Below are positions 39,363 to 49,755 of a DNA stretch of 64,000 nt, piece by piece (within the stretch, counting starts at the first letter, position 1; every line of letters starts with the position of its first letter). Below the pieces are notes generated by a model. That model made no database searches. It saw nothing but the letters and a program-made list of their open reading frames with translations, and was not told where the DNA came from. The position numbers and the translations under genes are program-made. Origin of the DNA: CAVYUC01 sp963783085. GTDB taxonomy: Bacteria; Bacteroidota; Bacteroidia; Bacteroidales; Prolixibacteraceae. Location: positions 33,679-97,678 of the forward strand of contig CAWAMJ010000015.1 in NCBI GenBank assembly GCA_963783085.1, given 5' to 3'.

Positions 39363-42300
39363 TTGCAAAAAGAGAATATCTCAGAAGTTTTTCAAGGGCA
39401 CACAAATTTTGCTGAAATAGCTTCGAAAATAACTGCCCCCCCGGGTGAAAAAATTCACCTGCATGGAATTATTGGCTCAGCCAAAACCATTTGGATTGCC
39501 AATTTATTTAAAAAACTCAAAAAAAACCAGGTGGTACTGCTCAACGACCGCGAAGAAGCCGCCTATTTTTACGATGATTTAAACAACCTCGGCTACGGTG
39601 AAAATACACTATTTTTCCCTTCGTCGTACAAACGGTCGGTGCAATTCGGACAAACCGAACAGGAAAATATCGTACAACGTGCCGAAGCGCTGAACAAAAT
39701 GCGCGAAGGCGCGGAGCCATTTATAGTGGTTTCTTATCCCGAGGCGCTGATTGAAGCAGTGATTTCGCAAACCGAACTGGAACAAAATACGCTTCAGGTT
39801 GCGCGCGGCGATAAAATTTCAATTGAATTCATCAATGAATTTTTGTTCGAATATGGTTTTGAACGTGTTGAGTTTGTGTACGAGCCGGGGCAGTTTTCAG
39901 TGCGCGGCAGCATCGTCGATATCTTTTCATTTTCGAACGAAGACCCGTACCGCCTCGATTTTTTTGGCGACGAAGTGGACTCCATCCGCAGTTTCGACAT
40001 CGACAACCAGATTTCGAAAGATTCGCTGAAACGGATTACTATTGTTCCCAATATTCAAAATGAAAAAATTGCCGGAACGAAGGTTTCTTTGTTCGAATTC
40101 CTGCAAAACGAAGCTTTGTTTTTCGGAAATGATTTGAACCAGTTTTTCGACCAGGTTTCCAACATTCACCGCCAGGCAATTTCAAACCAACCGGATGAAA
40201 ATCTAATTGAACAGATTATTTCAGGAGAAGTATTAAAAAAACAACTTCAGGATAAAACAGTAGTTGAGTTTGGTTATGATTTGGCTTTCGGGCCCGATTC
40301 GGTTTTTAAATTTTCGAATTCAAAACAACCGGTTTTCAATAAAAACTTTGAATTGCTGGGCAAAAATCTGGTCGAGCACCGGAAAAACGGCTACGACATT
40401 TTTATTCTCTCAAACCAGGAAAAACAAATTGAGCGGTTGCAGGCCATATTTAGCGACCTTGATGCAAATGTGAAATTTACGCCGCAGTTGTTCATCTTGC
40501 ATGAAGGATTTGTTGATCACGATTTGAAAGTTTGCGTTTATACCGACCACCAGATTTTTGAACGGTACCACCGTTTTAAATTGAAAACCCGGCGTTCGCA
40601 GCGTGAAGCTATTTCTATGAAGGAGCTGAGCAAACTGCATCCCGGAGATTTTGTGGTTCATATCGATCATGGGATCGGAAAATTCGCCGGCCTGGTAAAA
40701 ACTGAAGTGGGCGGAAAAATACAGGAAGCAATCCGGTTGGTTTATAAAGATAACGATTCATTGCTGGTGAATATTCATTCGCTGCACCGCATTTCAAAAT
40801 ACAAAGGAAAAGAAGGCACAGAACCGACATTGAACAAACTTGGCACCGGCGCCTGGCAGAAAATGAAAAACCGGACCAAAGCGAAAGTGAAGGACATAGC
40901 AAAAGAACTGATTGCTTTGTATGCGCAACGGATTTCCGAAAAAGGTTTTGCATTTTCGCCCGATACTTATTTACAAACGGAACTGGAAGCTTCATTCATT
41001 TATGAAGACACACCCGACCAGGAGAAAACGACGGCCGCGGTTAAATCCGACATGGAAAAACAAATTCCGATGGACCGCCTGGTGTGTGGCGACGTTGGTT
41101 TTGGCAAAACCGAAATCGCTATTCGTGCAGCATTTAAAGCAGTAACAGACAGCAAACAAGTGGCTGTTCTGGTTCCAACGACTATTCTGGCGTTGCAACA
41201 TTTTAAAACTTTTTCTGAGCGGCTGGAAAATTTTCCGGTACGAATTGAATACGTCAGCCGGTTGAAATCGGCCGCTGAAATCAGAAATACGCTAAAAGAA
41301 GTCACGGAAGGAAAAATCGACATCGTTATCGGCACACATCGCCTGGTGAGCAAGGATGTTAGCATAAAAAACCTTGGTTTGCTTATTATTGATGAAGAAC
41401 AAAAATTTGGCGTTTCGGTAAAAGAGAAGCTGAAGCATTTAAAAGCGAATGTAGACACGCTCACGTTAACAGCAACGCCCATTCCGCGAACGTTGCAATT
41501 TTCGCTGATGGGCGCCCGCGATTTGTCGATTATTCAAACCCCACCCCCCAACCGCTATCCGATTGTTACTGAAGTTCATGGCTTTAACGAGCAACTTATC
41601 CGCGACGCCATTTTGTATGAAGTGGAGCGTAACGGACAGGTTTTCTTCATTCACAACCGGGTACAGAACATTTACGAAGTAGAGGAAACCATCAAACGCA
41701 TTGTTCCGGGGATTAAAACCGGGGTGGGCCACGGACAAATGGAAGGTCCGAAGCTCGAGAAAGTGATGCTCGGTTTTATCAACGGCGAATTCGATGTTTT
41801 GATTGCAACCACTATTATTGAATCCGGCCTCGATATTCCAAATGCCAATACGATGATTATCAATCATGCGCAAAATTTCGGGTTAAGCGATTTGCACCAG
41901 TTGCGTGGCCGGGTTGGGCGTTCGAATAAAAAGGCATTTTGCTACCTGCTGGCGCCGCCGTTATCAACCGTTAATGCTGATGCCCGCCGCAGGTTAAAAG
42001 CCATCGAAGAATTTTCAGATTTGGGAAGCGGGTTTAATATTGCCATGCAGGATTTGGATATCCGCGGCGCAGGGAATCTGCTTGGCGCTGAACAAAGCGG
42101 ATTCATCGCTGACATTGGTTTTGAAACCTACCACCGCATACTGAACGAAGCCATCCAGGAATTGCGGCAGGAAGAATTTAAAGATGTGTTCAAAGAAGAC
42201 GACAAGCAGCAGCGACAGGCTTTTTTGAACATCAAATTTGTGCAGGATTGCCAAATTGATACCGACATGGAATTGCTGTTCCCGAACGATTATATTCCCG

Positions 42301-42701
42301 GTAATTCCGAGCGAATGCTTTTATACCGGGAGTTGGACAACGTTGAAAATGAAGAACAACTTTCGCAGTTTAAAAATGGATTAACCGATCGATTTGGGAA
42401 ATTGCCCAAAGAAAGCCGTGAATTGCTTGAAGTTGTAAAATTGCGCTGGAAAGCCATTGAACTTGGAATTGAAAAAATCATTCTGAAAGAAGAAAAAATG
42501 ATTTGCTATTTTATTGCCGACCAAAAATCAGCATTTTACCAGTCGCAGGATTTCCTGAAAATTGTGCAGTATGTCCAGAAAAACAAAAACGGCCGAATGA
42601 AAGAAATCAAGCACAAACTCACGCTCACCTTCCCAAACATTCCGAATGTGGAAACCGCCGGTTATTTGCTGGAAGAGATGCGGAGGGCGGTAACACAATG
42701 A
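39363..42701 (+). CDS. mfd: Transcription-repair coupling factor Mfd
   Basis: A 1112-residue Mfd, which displaces stalled RNA polymerase and recruits UvrA. Visible in order: an N-terminal UvrB-like region (about 30-330), the CarD/RID RNA polymerase-interaction domain (GDFVVHIDHGIGKFAGL, about 425-480), then the RecG-like SF2 translocase with Walker A GDVGFGKTE, DEEQKFG (DExQ box), TLTATPIPRTLQFS and the QLRGRVGRSNKKAFCYL motif VI, and the C-terminal TRCF domain (about 980-1085). The start is TTG at 39363. A -7-like TAATTTTG is at 39338-39345. Length is normal for Bacteroidetes. Confidence 0.97.
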   Translation: MQKENISEVFQGHTNFAEIASKITAPPGEKIHLHGIIGSAKTIWIANLFKKLKKNQVVLLNDREEAAYFYDDLNNLGYGENTLFFPSSYKRSVQFGQTEQENIVQRAEALNKMREGAEPFIVVSYPEALIEAVISQTELEQNTLQVARGDKISIEFINEFLFEYGFERVEFVYEPGQFSVRGSIVDIFSFSNEDPYRLDFFGDEVDSIRSFDIDNQISKDSLKRITIVPNIQNEKIAGTKVSLFEFLQNEALFFGNDLNQFFDQVSNIHRQAISNQPDENLIEQIISGEVLKKQLQDKTVVEFGYDLAFGPDSVFKFSNSKQPVFNKNFELLGKNLVEHRKNGYDIFILSNQEKQIERLQAIFSDLDANVKFTPQLFILHEGFVDHDLKVCVYTDHQIFERYHRFKLKTRRSQREAISMKELSKLHPGDFVVHIDHGIGKFAGLVKTEVGGKIQEAIRLVYKDNDSLLVNIHSLHRISKYKGKEGTEPTLNKLGTGAWQKMKNRTKAKVKDIAKELIALYAQRISEKGFAFSPDTYLQTELEASFIYEDTPDQEKTTAAVKSDMEKQIPMDRLVCGDVGFGKTEIAIRAAFKAVTDSKQVAVLVPTTILALQHFKTFSERLENFPVRIEYVSRLKSAAEIRNTLKEVTEGKIDIVIGTHRLVSKDVSIKNLGLLIIDEEQKFGVSVKEKLKHLKANVDTLTLTATPIPRTLQFSLMGARDLSIIQTPPPNRYPIVTEVHGFNEQLIRDAILYEVERNGQVFFIHNRVQNIYEVEETIKRIVPGIKTGVGHGQMEGPKLEKVMLGFINGEFDVLIATTIIESGLDIPNANTMIINHAQNFGLSDLHQLRGRVGRSNKKAFCYLLAPPLSTVNADARRRLKAIEEFSDLGSGFNIAMQDLDIRGAGNLLGAEQSGFIADIGFETYHRILNEAIQELRQEEFKDVFKEDDKQQRQAFLNIKFVQDCQIDTDMELLFPNDYIPGNSERMLLYRELDNVENEEQLSQFKNGLTDRFGKLPKESRELLEVVKLRWKAIELGIEKIILKEEKMICYFIADQKSAFYQSQDFLKIVQYVQKNKNGRMKEIKHKLTLTFPNIPNVETAGYLLEEMRRAVTQ

Positions 42702-42877
42702 TTTTGTGAATTCTTCACATGATTTTTCCTCAACCGGATTCTTAAAATGAAAAATTTTCACTGCTCAAGCAACCTTTTCGTTCTGTCCGCATCTTTAACA
42801 AACGTTAAAAACCGGAAATACTGAAGATGGTTTTTTACCGTTAATGAAATTATTAAATAATGTAAAAGAAAACAAAC

Positions 42878-43606
42878 ATGAGAATTAAAACAAAAATGTC
42901 TTTCAAAACAGTATTGCTCTCTTTATTTGTTGTTGCCATTTTAGCTTCGTGCAACGACGAGAAAAATGAATCGGCATTCGAAGTATCTTCGGATGTATAT
43001 ATTATAAAAAAGAAAATTGACGGTTCGGAAATGTACGGGGTAGCCTGTTATGCCTATAGCAACAAAGTGTTGGAATCGGCAATCGTTACACCTCCGGGAG
43101 GAAGCGAAATTGAACTTTCACCGGTAAATGAATCTGTAAACACCCGCGCAAAAGAACCTCAGGAAAGCGATTTTTCGCCGAGCCTGCCCGATGGAGGATC
43201 TTACCTGTTCGAAGTAACAAGTGCCGGTGGCGAAACCATTCAAAACAGCGACGATCTGGAACTTGACGATATTAATGTTCCGGTTATCGATTCGTTAAAA
43301 TTTAACGGCGGAGATTTGTCGTTCTATGTTGGCTGGCAATCTGTTTCAGGCGCTGAAGCCTATGTTGTGAAACTATTGGATAATTCCGATGAATTGATGT
43401 TCGTCGGCCTCACATTGGATTCGGAAGTAACTGATTATAACGTGAGACAGGAAACCGGAACCTGGCTGAAACAGGCATACGCCGGCGACACAGTTGCAGT
43501 GCAGGTGGCTGCTTTTACATTCGACTCCGATGCCACAAACCTGAATTTTGCTTACAACCTTAAGGAAATGGCAGTTGGCGAAACCAAAGTAATCTGGGGA
43601 GAATAA
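42878..43606 (+). CDS. Hypothetical lipoprotein
   Basis: 242 residues with a lipoprotein signal (FKTVLLSLFVVAILASC, lipobox LASC at about residues 22-25, then acidic NDEKNES). The mature part is acidic and beta-rich, with an Ig/FN3-like segment around residues 140-235 (IDSLKFNGGDLSFYVGWQSV, then AEAYVVKLLD). I do not recognise a named family. The Asp at +2 to +4 after the Cys would favour surface display in Bacteroidetes. It is monocistronic and closed by a strong terminator. Confidence 0.75.
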   Translation: MRIKTKMSFKTVLLSLFVVAILASCNDEKNESAFEVSSDVYIIKKKIDGSEMYGVACYAYSNKVLESAIVTPPGGSEIELSPVNESVNTRAKEPQESDFSPSLPDGGSYLFEVTSAGGETIQNSDDLELDDINVPVIDSLKFNGGDLSFYVGWQSVSGAEAYVVKLLDNSDELMFVGLTLDSEVTDYNVRQETGTWLKQAYAGDTVAVQVAAFTFDSDATNLNFAYNLKEMAVGETKVIWGE

Positions 43607-43630
43607 AACCTTCCCAACATGACATATTTC

Positions 43631-43658
43631 AACCGGCTGGTTTTCAGCCGGTTTTTTT
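43631..43658 (+). terminator. Intrinsic terminator after the lipoprotein gene
   Basis: CCGGCTG-gtttt-CAGCCGG followed by seven T. Stem 43633-43651, T tract to 43658. Confidence 0.9.
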
Positions 43659-43731
43659 GTTATATCACCTCTACTACTAAATAAATAGTAATTATTTTAT
43701 AAAAATAGTTTTACCTCTGAATTTTTATTAC

Positions 43732-43741
43732 TACATTTGTA
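43732..43741 (+). promoter_or_regulatory. BlaI box overlapping the -7 element
   Basis: TACATTTGTA at 43732-43741 matches the BlaI/MecI half-site pair TACAnnTGTA, extended on both sides to TACTACA-TT-TGTAGTA. The first eight bases, TACATTTG, also fit the -7 consensus TAnnTTTG, so a bound repressor would block the promoter. The BlaI-like gene starts 31 bp downstream. A second, weaker element ACTACTAAATAAATAGTA lies at about 43673-43690. Confidence 0.75.
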
Positions 43742-43771
43742 GTAGTTATTAAAATCCGTACATTATAAATA

Positions 43772-44152
43772 ATGAAGACACTTACAAAAGCTGAAGAGCA
43801 AATCATGCAAATTCTCTGGAACTTAAAAGAAGCCGTTGTAAAAGATGTGGTTGAAGAATTTGATGAACCGAAACCAGCTTACACAACAGTGGCAACAGTA
43901 TTGAAAGTGCTCGAAAAAAAAGGCTTTGTTAACAGCCGGAAAGTAGGAAATGTAAATCTTTTTCATCCTGAAATCAGTAAAAAGGAATACACAGGTTTTC
44001 AGTTTAGTTCGTTGTTAAAAAATTATTTTAATGGTTCATTCCCGAAAATGGCAACGTTTTTTGCCAGGGAAAACAACCTCAGCATTCAGGAACTGGAAGA
44101 GATGATTAAAACTGCCGAAGAAGAATTAAATAAGGAAAAAAATTCAAAATAA
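43772..44152 (+). CDS. BlaI/MecI/CopY-family transcriptional repressor
   Basis: A 126-residue winged-helix repressor of the Penicillinase_R family. The start LTKAEEQIMQILWNLKEAVVKDV and the recognition-helix stretch PAYTTVATVLKVLEKKGFV are hallmark. The C-terminal part provides the dimerisation helix and the site cut by the sensor protease. It is 3 bp upstream of a BlaR1-like M56 gene, and its operator overlaps the promoter, consistent with autoregulation. No beta-lactamase gene is adjacent, so the regulated target may not be antibiotic resistance. Confidence 0.93.
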   Translation: MKTLTKAEEQIMQILWNLKEAVVKDVVEEFDEPKPAYTTVATVLKVLEKKGFVNSRKVGNVNLFHPEISKKEYTGFQFSSLLKNYFNGSFPKMATFFARENNLSIQELEEMIKTAEEELNKEKNSK

Positions 44153-44155
44153 GCT

Positions 44156-45730
44156 ATGGAAACATTGTTTAATTTTCTAATAAAAGCCTCCGCCGGGATA
44201 GCGCTATTCTATCTTGTTTACCGGCTGTTTCTTCAGAAGGAAACGTTCCACAGTGCCAACCGCTGGTTTCTGCTGGCTGCCCTTTTCACGTCGGTTGCCG
44301 TTCCGCTTTTTCCCGTCCACTATACAATTTCAATGGAAACCGGTAATCAAACCACAGCATTCCAGGCGTTGAGCGAAACTTTTAAAAATGCGCGTTTGAT
44401 TGACACAGCTCCGGAGGCAGCGGAAATTCCATTCACTGTGGAGCGTACGTTGTTACTGATTTATTTCACAGGCGCTGTTCTTTTTCTGCTCCGGCTTTTA
44501 ACGCAAACATTCGTGCTGGCAAAATTGGTTTTAAAGAACAAAATTCAATCAATAGAAGGCATCCGCATCGTGGAAAACAAAAAATACGGACTTCCATTCT
44601 CATTCTTCAATGTTGTTTTTATCAATCCGAAATTTCATAACCAGGAGAACCTTCCGGAAATTCTGGCTCACGAAAAAGTGCACATTCGCGAGTATCACTG
44701 GTTCGACCTGCTGATCACAGAACTGTTAACAGTCATCTTTTGGTTCAATCCATTTATTTGGCTCTTTGAACAATCTATTAAACAAAACCACGAATACCTG
44801 GCCGATCGTCGTGTCCTTTCGATGGGGCATGGTAAGGGCAGGTACCAGGCGTTATTGGTAAACCAGTTGATGGGCATGCAGATTATTGGAGTAACCAACA
44901 ACCTGAATTTTGCCCTCAGCACAAAACGATTAAAAATGATGACGAAAAAGAAAACACCAAAAATTAAGGGTCTGAAATTCTTATGGGCTTTACCGGCCGT
45001 TGCAATCATTTTGTTTGCATGTGCCGAACCAAATTACAAAAACGAATCTGACCCGGAAAATTCCGTTACACAGCTAAAAAAAGGAGAAAAAGAAGTTAGC
45101 GGAATTGTTGTTCAGGATGAAACGGGCGAGCCTTTACCCGGGGTTTCAATTGTAATTAAAGGAACAACTTCCGGAACAGTAAGCGACAGAGACGGAACAT
45201 TTGCGCTGAAAACACCCGAAAATGCAGAAATCGTATTTTCTTATGTGGGAAATGAAACGATAACTGTAAGTGCAGTTTCACTAAAATCCGGGAACAAAGA
45301 AAAAGTTGCAATGAAAGAAGGAGTGTTTCATATTATTCCGGATAAATATTTTAAAGGTGAAGTACCTCCTCCTCCACCTCCTCCGGGAGAAAAAAACGCC
45401 ACAGCCGAAACGGAGAATGGCAATGAAGGTGAAACCTTTATTATTGTGGAAGAAATACCGGAATTCCCGGGAGGTTTCCCTGCTTTAGGGAAATACGTTT
45501 ACAGCATGCAGGAAAAACTGGCGCAGGAAAAAAATGTTTCAGGAAATGCATTAATTGGTTTTACCGTGGATGAAAATGGGAAAGTTACCAAGGTGAAAAT
45601 ATTGGAACAGGACAATGATTTAGCCGGTGAAACTGCTGCATTGGTGGTTCAAAACATGAAAGACTGGAAACCAGGTTCGCAGCGCGGAAAAACAGTCCCG
45701 GTAAATATGACCTTGCCAATCGTTTTTTAA
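44156..45730 (+). CDS. M56 (BlaR1-like) membrane metallopeptidase with CarboxypepD-reg and TonB C-terminal domains
   Basis: A 524-residue membrane protein. Helices at about 5-25, 36-55, 98-125 and 268-288 surround an M56 protease with zinc motif H172-E-x-x-H176 in LAHEKVHIREYHWFD and the downstream NHEYLADR segment. After the last helix come a carboxypeptidase-like regulatory domain (about 312-392, VSGIVVQDETGEPLPGVSI), a proline-rich linker PPPPPPG, and a TonB-like C-terminal domain (about 450-524). The penicillin-binding sensor domain of BlaR1 is absent. A protease that cleaves the BlaI-like partner when its periplasmic part senses a cue is the family inference. The two genes are 3 bp apart. 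Confidence 0.9.
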   Translation: METLFNFLIKASAGIALFYLVYRLFLQKETFHSANRWFLLAALFTSVAVPLFPVHYTISMETGNQTTAFQALSETFKNARLIDTAPEAAEIPFTVERTLLLIYFTGAVLFLLRLLTQTFVLAKLVLKNKIQSIEGIRIVENKKYGLPFSFFNVVFINPKFHNQENLPEILAHEKVHIREYHWFDLLITELLTVIFWFNPFIWLFEQSIKQNHEYLADRRVLSMGHGKGRYQALLVNQLMGMQIIGVTNNLNFALSTKRLKMMTKKKTPKIKGLKFLWALPAVAIILFACAEPNYKNESDPENSVTQLKKGEKEVSGIVVQDETGEPLPGVSIVIKGTTSGTVSDRDGTFALKTPENAEIVFSYVGNETITVSAVSLKSGNKEKVAMKEGVFHIIPDKYFKGEVPPPPPPPGEKNATAETENGNEGETFIIVEEIPEFPGGFPALGKYVYSMQEKLAQEKNVSGNALIGFTVDENGKVTKVKILEQDNDLAGETAALVVQNMKDWKPGSQRGKTVPVNMTLPIVF

Positions 45731-45762
45731 ACCGGATTCGTTCTGCAAATGGATTTTTTGAA

Positions 45763-45798
45763 GTTGGCCGCGCCATGTTGCGACGCGGCCAACTTTTT
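45763..45798 (+). terminator. Intrinsic terminator after the BlaI/M56 pair
   Basis: GTTGGCCGCG and CGCGGCCAAC pair across a loop of 11 nt and are followed by five T (45794-45798). Confidence 0.9.
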
Positions 45799-45959
45799 AA
45801 AACGACATATTTCCTTTCCAAAAAAATATACCGGAATTTTTGCTGAAAAGATAAACTTCGGGAATCGAAAAGAATTTTTATTCTTTGCTCCTGTTTTACA
45901 AATGGTTTTTGGTAAATTGTGAGCCGAAAATATCTAAACCATTTAAAAATATCAACAAA

Positions 45960-47334
45960 ATGACAGAACGAAGGGATTTTATTAAAAAGAGCCTGGCCGG
46001 TACAGCAGGTATCGCTATTGGCGGATTAGGTTTCAGTGCAAAATCGTATGCCTCGATTATGGGAGCCAACGAAAGAATAAATGTTGCGGTTATTGGTTAC
46101 CACGGACAGGGAGGCACCCACATCCGAAGCTGGTGCAAATTAAAAAATGATAAGAATGTGTTTTTAAAAACACTTTGTGATGTTGACGAGCAATTTTATG
46201 ATGCAAAAGCAAAGGAAGTTCAGGATGCTATCGGCACCAAACCTTTAAAGGAATGGGATATGCGTAGGGTATTCGACGATACGGAAATTCATGCGGTTTC
46301 GATGTGCAATACCAAACCATTGGCATGCCCTTGCTACAATTTGGGGCGCCCAGGCCGGGAAACATGTGTATATTGAAAAACCTGCCTGCCATGAAGTAGC
46401 AGAAGGAAGAAAAATGATTGAAGCTGCCCGTAAGTACAATGTTCGGGTGCAGGTGGGATTTCAAAACCGATCGATAACGAATGTTATGCAGGCGATGAAG
46501 TTTTTACACGACGGAGGAATTGGTGATGTGTACATGGCTAAAGGGCTTTGCTATAAACCCCGCGATTCGTTTGGAATTGCTGAAGATGGTATGCCACCGG
46601 AAAGCCTGCATTATGATTTGTGGTTGGGCCCGGCAAACTGGCAGCCCTACAACGAGAAGAAAGTTCACTACAACTGGCATTGGCACTGGAACACAGGAAA
46701 TGGTGATACCGGAAACCAGGGGCCTCACCAGTTTGATATTGCCCGGTGGGGATTGAATAAAAAGGAACATCCGGTATCAATTTATTCAACCGGTGGCATT
46801 TATGGCATCAGTCCCAAAGAGTGTTCGCAGGAAACGCCAAATACGCAAACTTCCTTGTTTACATACAACGATGGTAAAGTTCTGGAATTTGAGACCCGTG
46901 GTCGTTATACTCATGGCGAATCAAGCCTCGATGTTAAAATCGGGAATATGTTTTATGGTACAGACGGATATCTGGAATTAAACGGCAGCACCTGGAAAGC
47001 TTTCCGCCAAAGGGAAAAAGAACCGTTTGCAGGTTCAGATATTGAAAATTCAGAAGTACCAAAAGACCCGACTTTTATGGCGCCTCCCGGCGGTGGCGGA
47101 CATTATGCAAATTTTGTCGATGCCATTCGATCAGGAAGCAATTATGATTTGAATTGCGATATAAATGACGGATTTTATTCTTCGGCGCTGCCCTTGCTGG
47201 CAAATATTTCGTACCGCTTGAAGCGCGAATTGTCCTTTATAGGGAATTATGAAAAGTTTGCCAATGATCCGGAAGCAGATATGATGCTGACCAGAAATTA
47301 CCGGAAACCTTATGTAGTGCCGGAAGAAGTATAA
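45960..47334 (+). pseudogene. Tat-exported Gfo/Idh/MocA oxidoreductase, broken by one-base frameshift
   Basis: The first frame starts at ATG 45960 with a Tat signal (TERRDFIKKSLAGTAG) and enters a Rossmann domain (INVAVIGYHGQGG), then ends at a stop after VSMCNTKP. The second frame, open from about 46291 to 47334, continues with the family motif ATPNHWHALA in the form AIPNHWHALATI, then GKHVYIEKPACHE (catalytic EKP). Omitting the T at about 46305 joins the two into a protein of about 457 aa. These periplasmic NAD(P)-dependent enzymes usually act on sugars or sugar acids, which fits the convergent SusCD locus. Either a real disruption or a sequence error. Confidence 0.88.
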
Positions 47335-47357
47335 TTATTATTGAGCGAACAAATATA

Positions 47358-47384
47358 AAAGGGGAATATTGTCTATTCCCCTTT
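47358..47384. terminator. Bidirectional hairpin terminator
   Basis: AAAGGGGAATA-ttgtc-TATTCCCCTTT, an 11-bp perfect stem with A and T flanks on both sides, 24 bp after the oxidoreductase stop. Confidence 0.85.
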
Positions 47385-47400
47385 ACTAATTAATAAATCA

Positions 47401-47430
47401 ATAAATTCCACCTCAACAGGTGGAATTTAT
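47401..47430. terminator. Second bidirectional hairpin
   Basis: ATAAATTCCACCT-caac-AGGTGGAATTTAT, a perfect 13-bp stem followed by ATTTTT. It stands directly behind the hairpin at 47358, forming a double terminator. The spacer 47335-47683 contains no gene. Confidence 0.8.
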
Positions 47431-47575
47431 ATTTTTCCGTATGCAATCAGCATAAAATATTTCAACTCATATAAAAAACACAGCGTTTGACAGATTTTAA
47501 CTGACCGGGTTTAATCCTCTCAATATATTTTTACACAGAAAGTGGTTAGCATCAGTTCTCAGTTACAAGGTAATT

Positions 47576-47613
47576 AAAAAAAGGTATCCACTGAAAATAA
47601 ATCAGTGAATACC
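47576..47613 (-). terminator. Intrinsic terminator of the susCD transcript
   Basis: Minus-strand stem GGTATTCACTGA / TCAGTGGATACC with one U-G pair, loop of 7 nt, then seven T (complement of 47576-47582). The single mismatch is a wobble only in the minus-strand RNA, which supports this direction. Confidence 0.85.
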
Positions 47614-47683
47614 TTTTATCAGCAACTAACTAATCCTAAACTAATTTACTACATTTTCATTTATAATTTTTGCTGGTTTCTCA

Positions 47684-49709
47684 CTATTCACCGCCAACTT
47701 CACCAATGGCTACCATTGGGTCAACGTTAGGCTGACCTGCAGGTTGCACTACATGGTTTAATGGTTCAATATTGTTTTCGGAACCATCATAACCAGTGGT
47801 TTGATTCAAAACAGCTCCCACATTACCAATAATATAGTCTTCAAATACCGGCCAAAAAATATGCTTTGGGTCCATGGTATATTTTATGTCAGGATAGGTT
47901 GACCATGATGTATTATCCCTGAAGAAACTATTTTTTTCCATCATCCTGTCGTAGTAGAAATTGTTGGCTGACAGCGATTTTTCCATGTCCTTGTCATCCC
48001 AGGAATAAGTTTTCCCATTGTAGCAGGTTTTCCCTGTTTTGGCAAGGATTACTGAAATCCGTACCAGTTCAAAGTGGCGGTATTCTTCGCCATACAATTC
48101 ACGGGCACGTTCATCCAGTATTGCCCCTATTCCCATAGACTGTATATCTCCGGCAGTATACATCGCTTTGGCATTGGCACGTTCACGAATGATATTTAAA
48201 TCTTCGGCGGCACCGGAATAATTATCCTGCCAAAAACGGGCTTCTGCCCTTATCAGGTAAGCCTCGGCTACTCGCATAATGTAAATATTCTGTTTTCCAC
48301 CATCCTGGCGTTTTACCTGGTCTTCATAGTTGTGTGCCCAAAATTTATATAATGGGTAACCGTACCAGCAACGGATGGAGTCTTCACATAACAATACGTC
48401 GTTGTACCATAGCCTTGCCGGCTGAAGATACCATTCTGACTCACTCAGGTCAGGATTGTCATACACCAGCATATCCATATCAAACCAGTTGCCTCTTTTA
48501 TGACGGTAATCCTGGCGGTCAGTTTCACCTTTAAAATCTCCAGAGTTCATATTGACCGTAATTGGTGGTGCGTGAAAATCCCTGGCCACGGCCAAACTTC
48601 ATCATCTGTTTTGTAACCTCATTCTGGCGGATGTCCATTCCGGTAACTGTACCTGTTGGCGGTGCTTTTACCCCTTTGGTTGTACTTACAAAATTAGGCC
48701 CCCATGCCCGGGGACGGGCTGACCTTCCCTGGCTTCCATCGACAAATGGTGCGTTGACAATGGTATATATTCCTTCCGGGTTATTTACCTTCTGGTTGTT
48801 TTCATTATCGAACAGTAAATTTACCGGGTCGGCTGGCTGCTCACAATCAAATCCTGGAATCAACTCGCCGGTGAATGGATTGGTGTTATTTCCTACCAAC
48901 ACCGTTTTTACGCCTGATGCATCCACATCGGCCTGGGTAAATAAACGTACCTGTCCGCCGTTAATCACTTTATTCATCATGGCCTCTGCGTCCGAAAATC
49001 GCTGGTTCATCATATAGTATTTGGCCAGCAAAATCCGTACAGCATTTACAGGAGGTTGACCAATAGGCAACTCGCTTTTTGGTTTTACCCATTGTTCTGC
49101 CCATTCAAGGTCGGCGATCATCTGGTCCCAGATGCCCTGCATGTAAAATGCTTTAAAATCCTGGCGTGCTTCCGAAATTACATTTAATGGGAAAGCTACG
49201 TTTCCGTAACCCAATGTAAGTTGAAGGTAGAAAAAGGCACGTGCGAAATAAGCCCTTCCCAGCAAATCGTTCCTGTTAGGGTCACTGGCCCCGCCCGGCC
49301 AGTCCGGGATATCAATGTTATCGATTACCGTGTTCGCATTCTTTATCTGTTGATAATCCTGGTCGTAAATGCGCCGCATACCGCGCATCTCACCATCGTA
49401 GTCAGTCTGCGGTGTGCAATAAGTCCTCATATCAACAGATGGCATACTGGGATTATCCGTTTTGCCTGTTGTTATGTAATCGCCCATGGCAGCGTCAAAC
49501 TGCAGGTCTCCGCTATCACCGTTCCACTGGTTGAAAATCCCCTTTAATGCTGCATCCAGTGCAGTCTGTAAGCCTGTCTGATTTATAAATGTATTCTCCG
49601 GACTTAAGGTAGACAATGGTTTTTCCACCAAAAAGTCTTCGTTACAAGACATTGTAAAGGCAAGTAATAAAACTAATACCAACCCTGTTATATTCTTTAT
49701 TTTTTTCAT
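47684..49709 (-). pseudogene. SusD/RagB-like glycan-binding lipoprotein, frameshifted
   Basis: The first frame (49709 to 48531) opens with a lipoprotein signal (VLVLLLAFTMSC), then SusD-like helical sequence: NTFINQTGLQTALDAALKGIF, GRAYFARAFFYLQLTLGYG, AVRILLAKYYMMN. After KQMMKFG it drifts to a stop. The second frame, to 47684, continues with VARDFHAPPITVN, RVAEAYLIRAEARFWQ, ILDERARELYGEEYRHFELVRI (the RagB/SusD C-terminal signature) and MDPKHIFWPV. Removing one C near 48590 joins them into about 674 aa. SusD caps SusC and delivers oligosaccharides. It lies 46 bp after the SusC gene. Confidence 0.9.
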
Positions 49710-49755
49710 CTCTTATCTTTTTTTAAGTTATGTATTTCTTTCATTTATAAACGTA

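Noticed and set aside
45885..45959. Upstream ATG extension of the MocA oxidoreductase
   Set aside because: The extra 25 residues precede a perfect Tat signal that begins at the ATG at 45960, and they would bury it.
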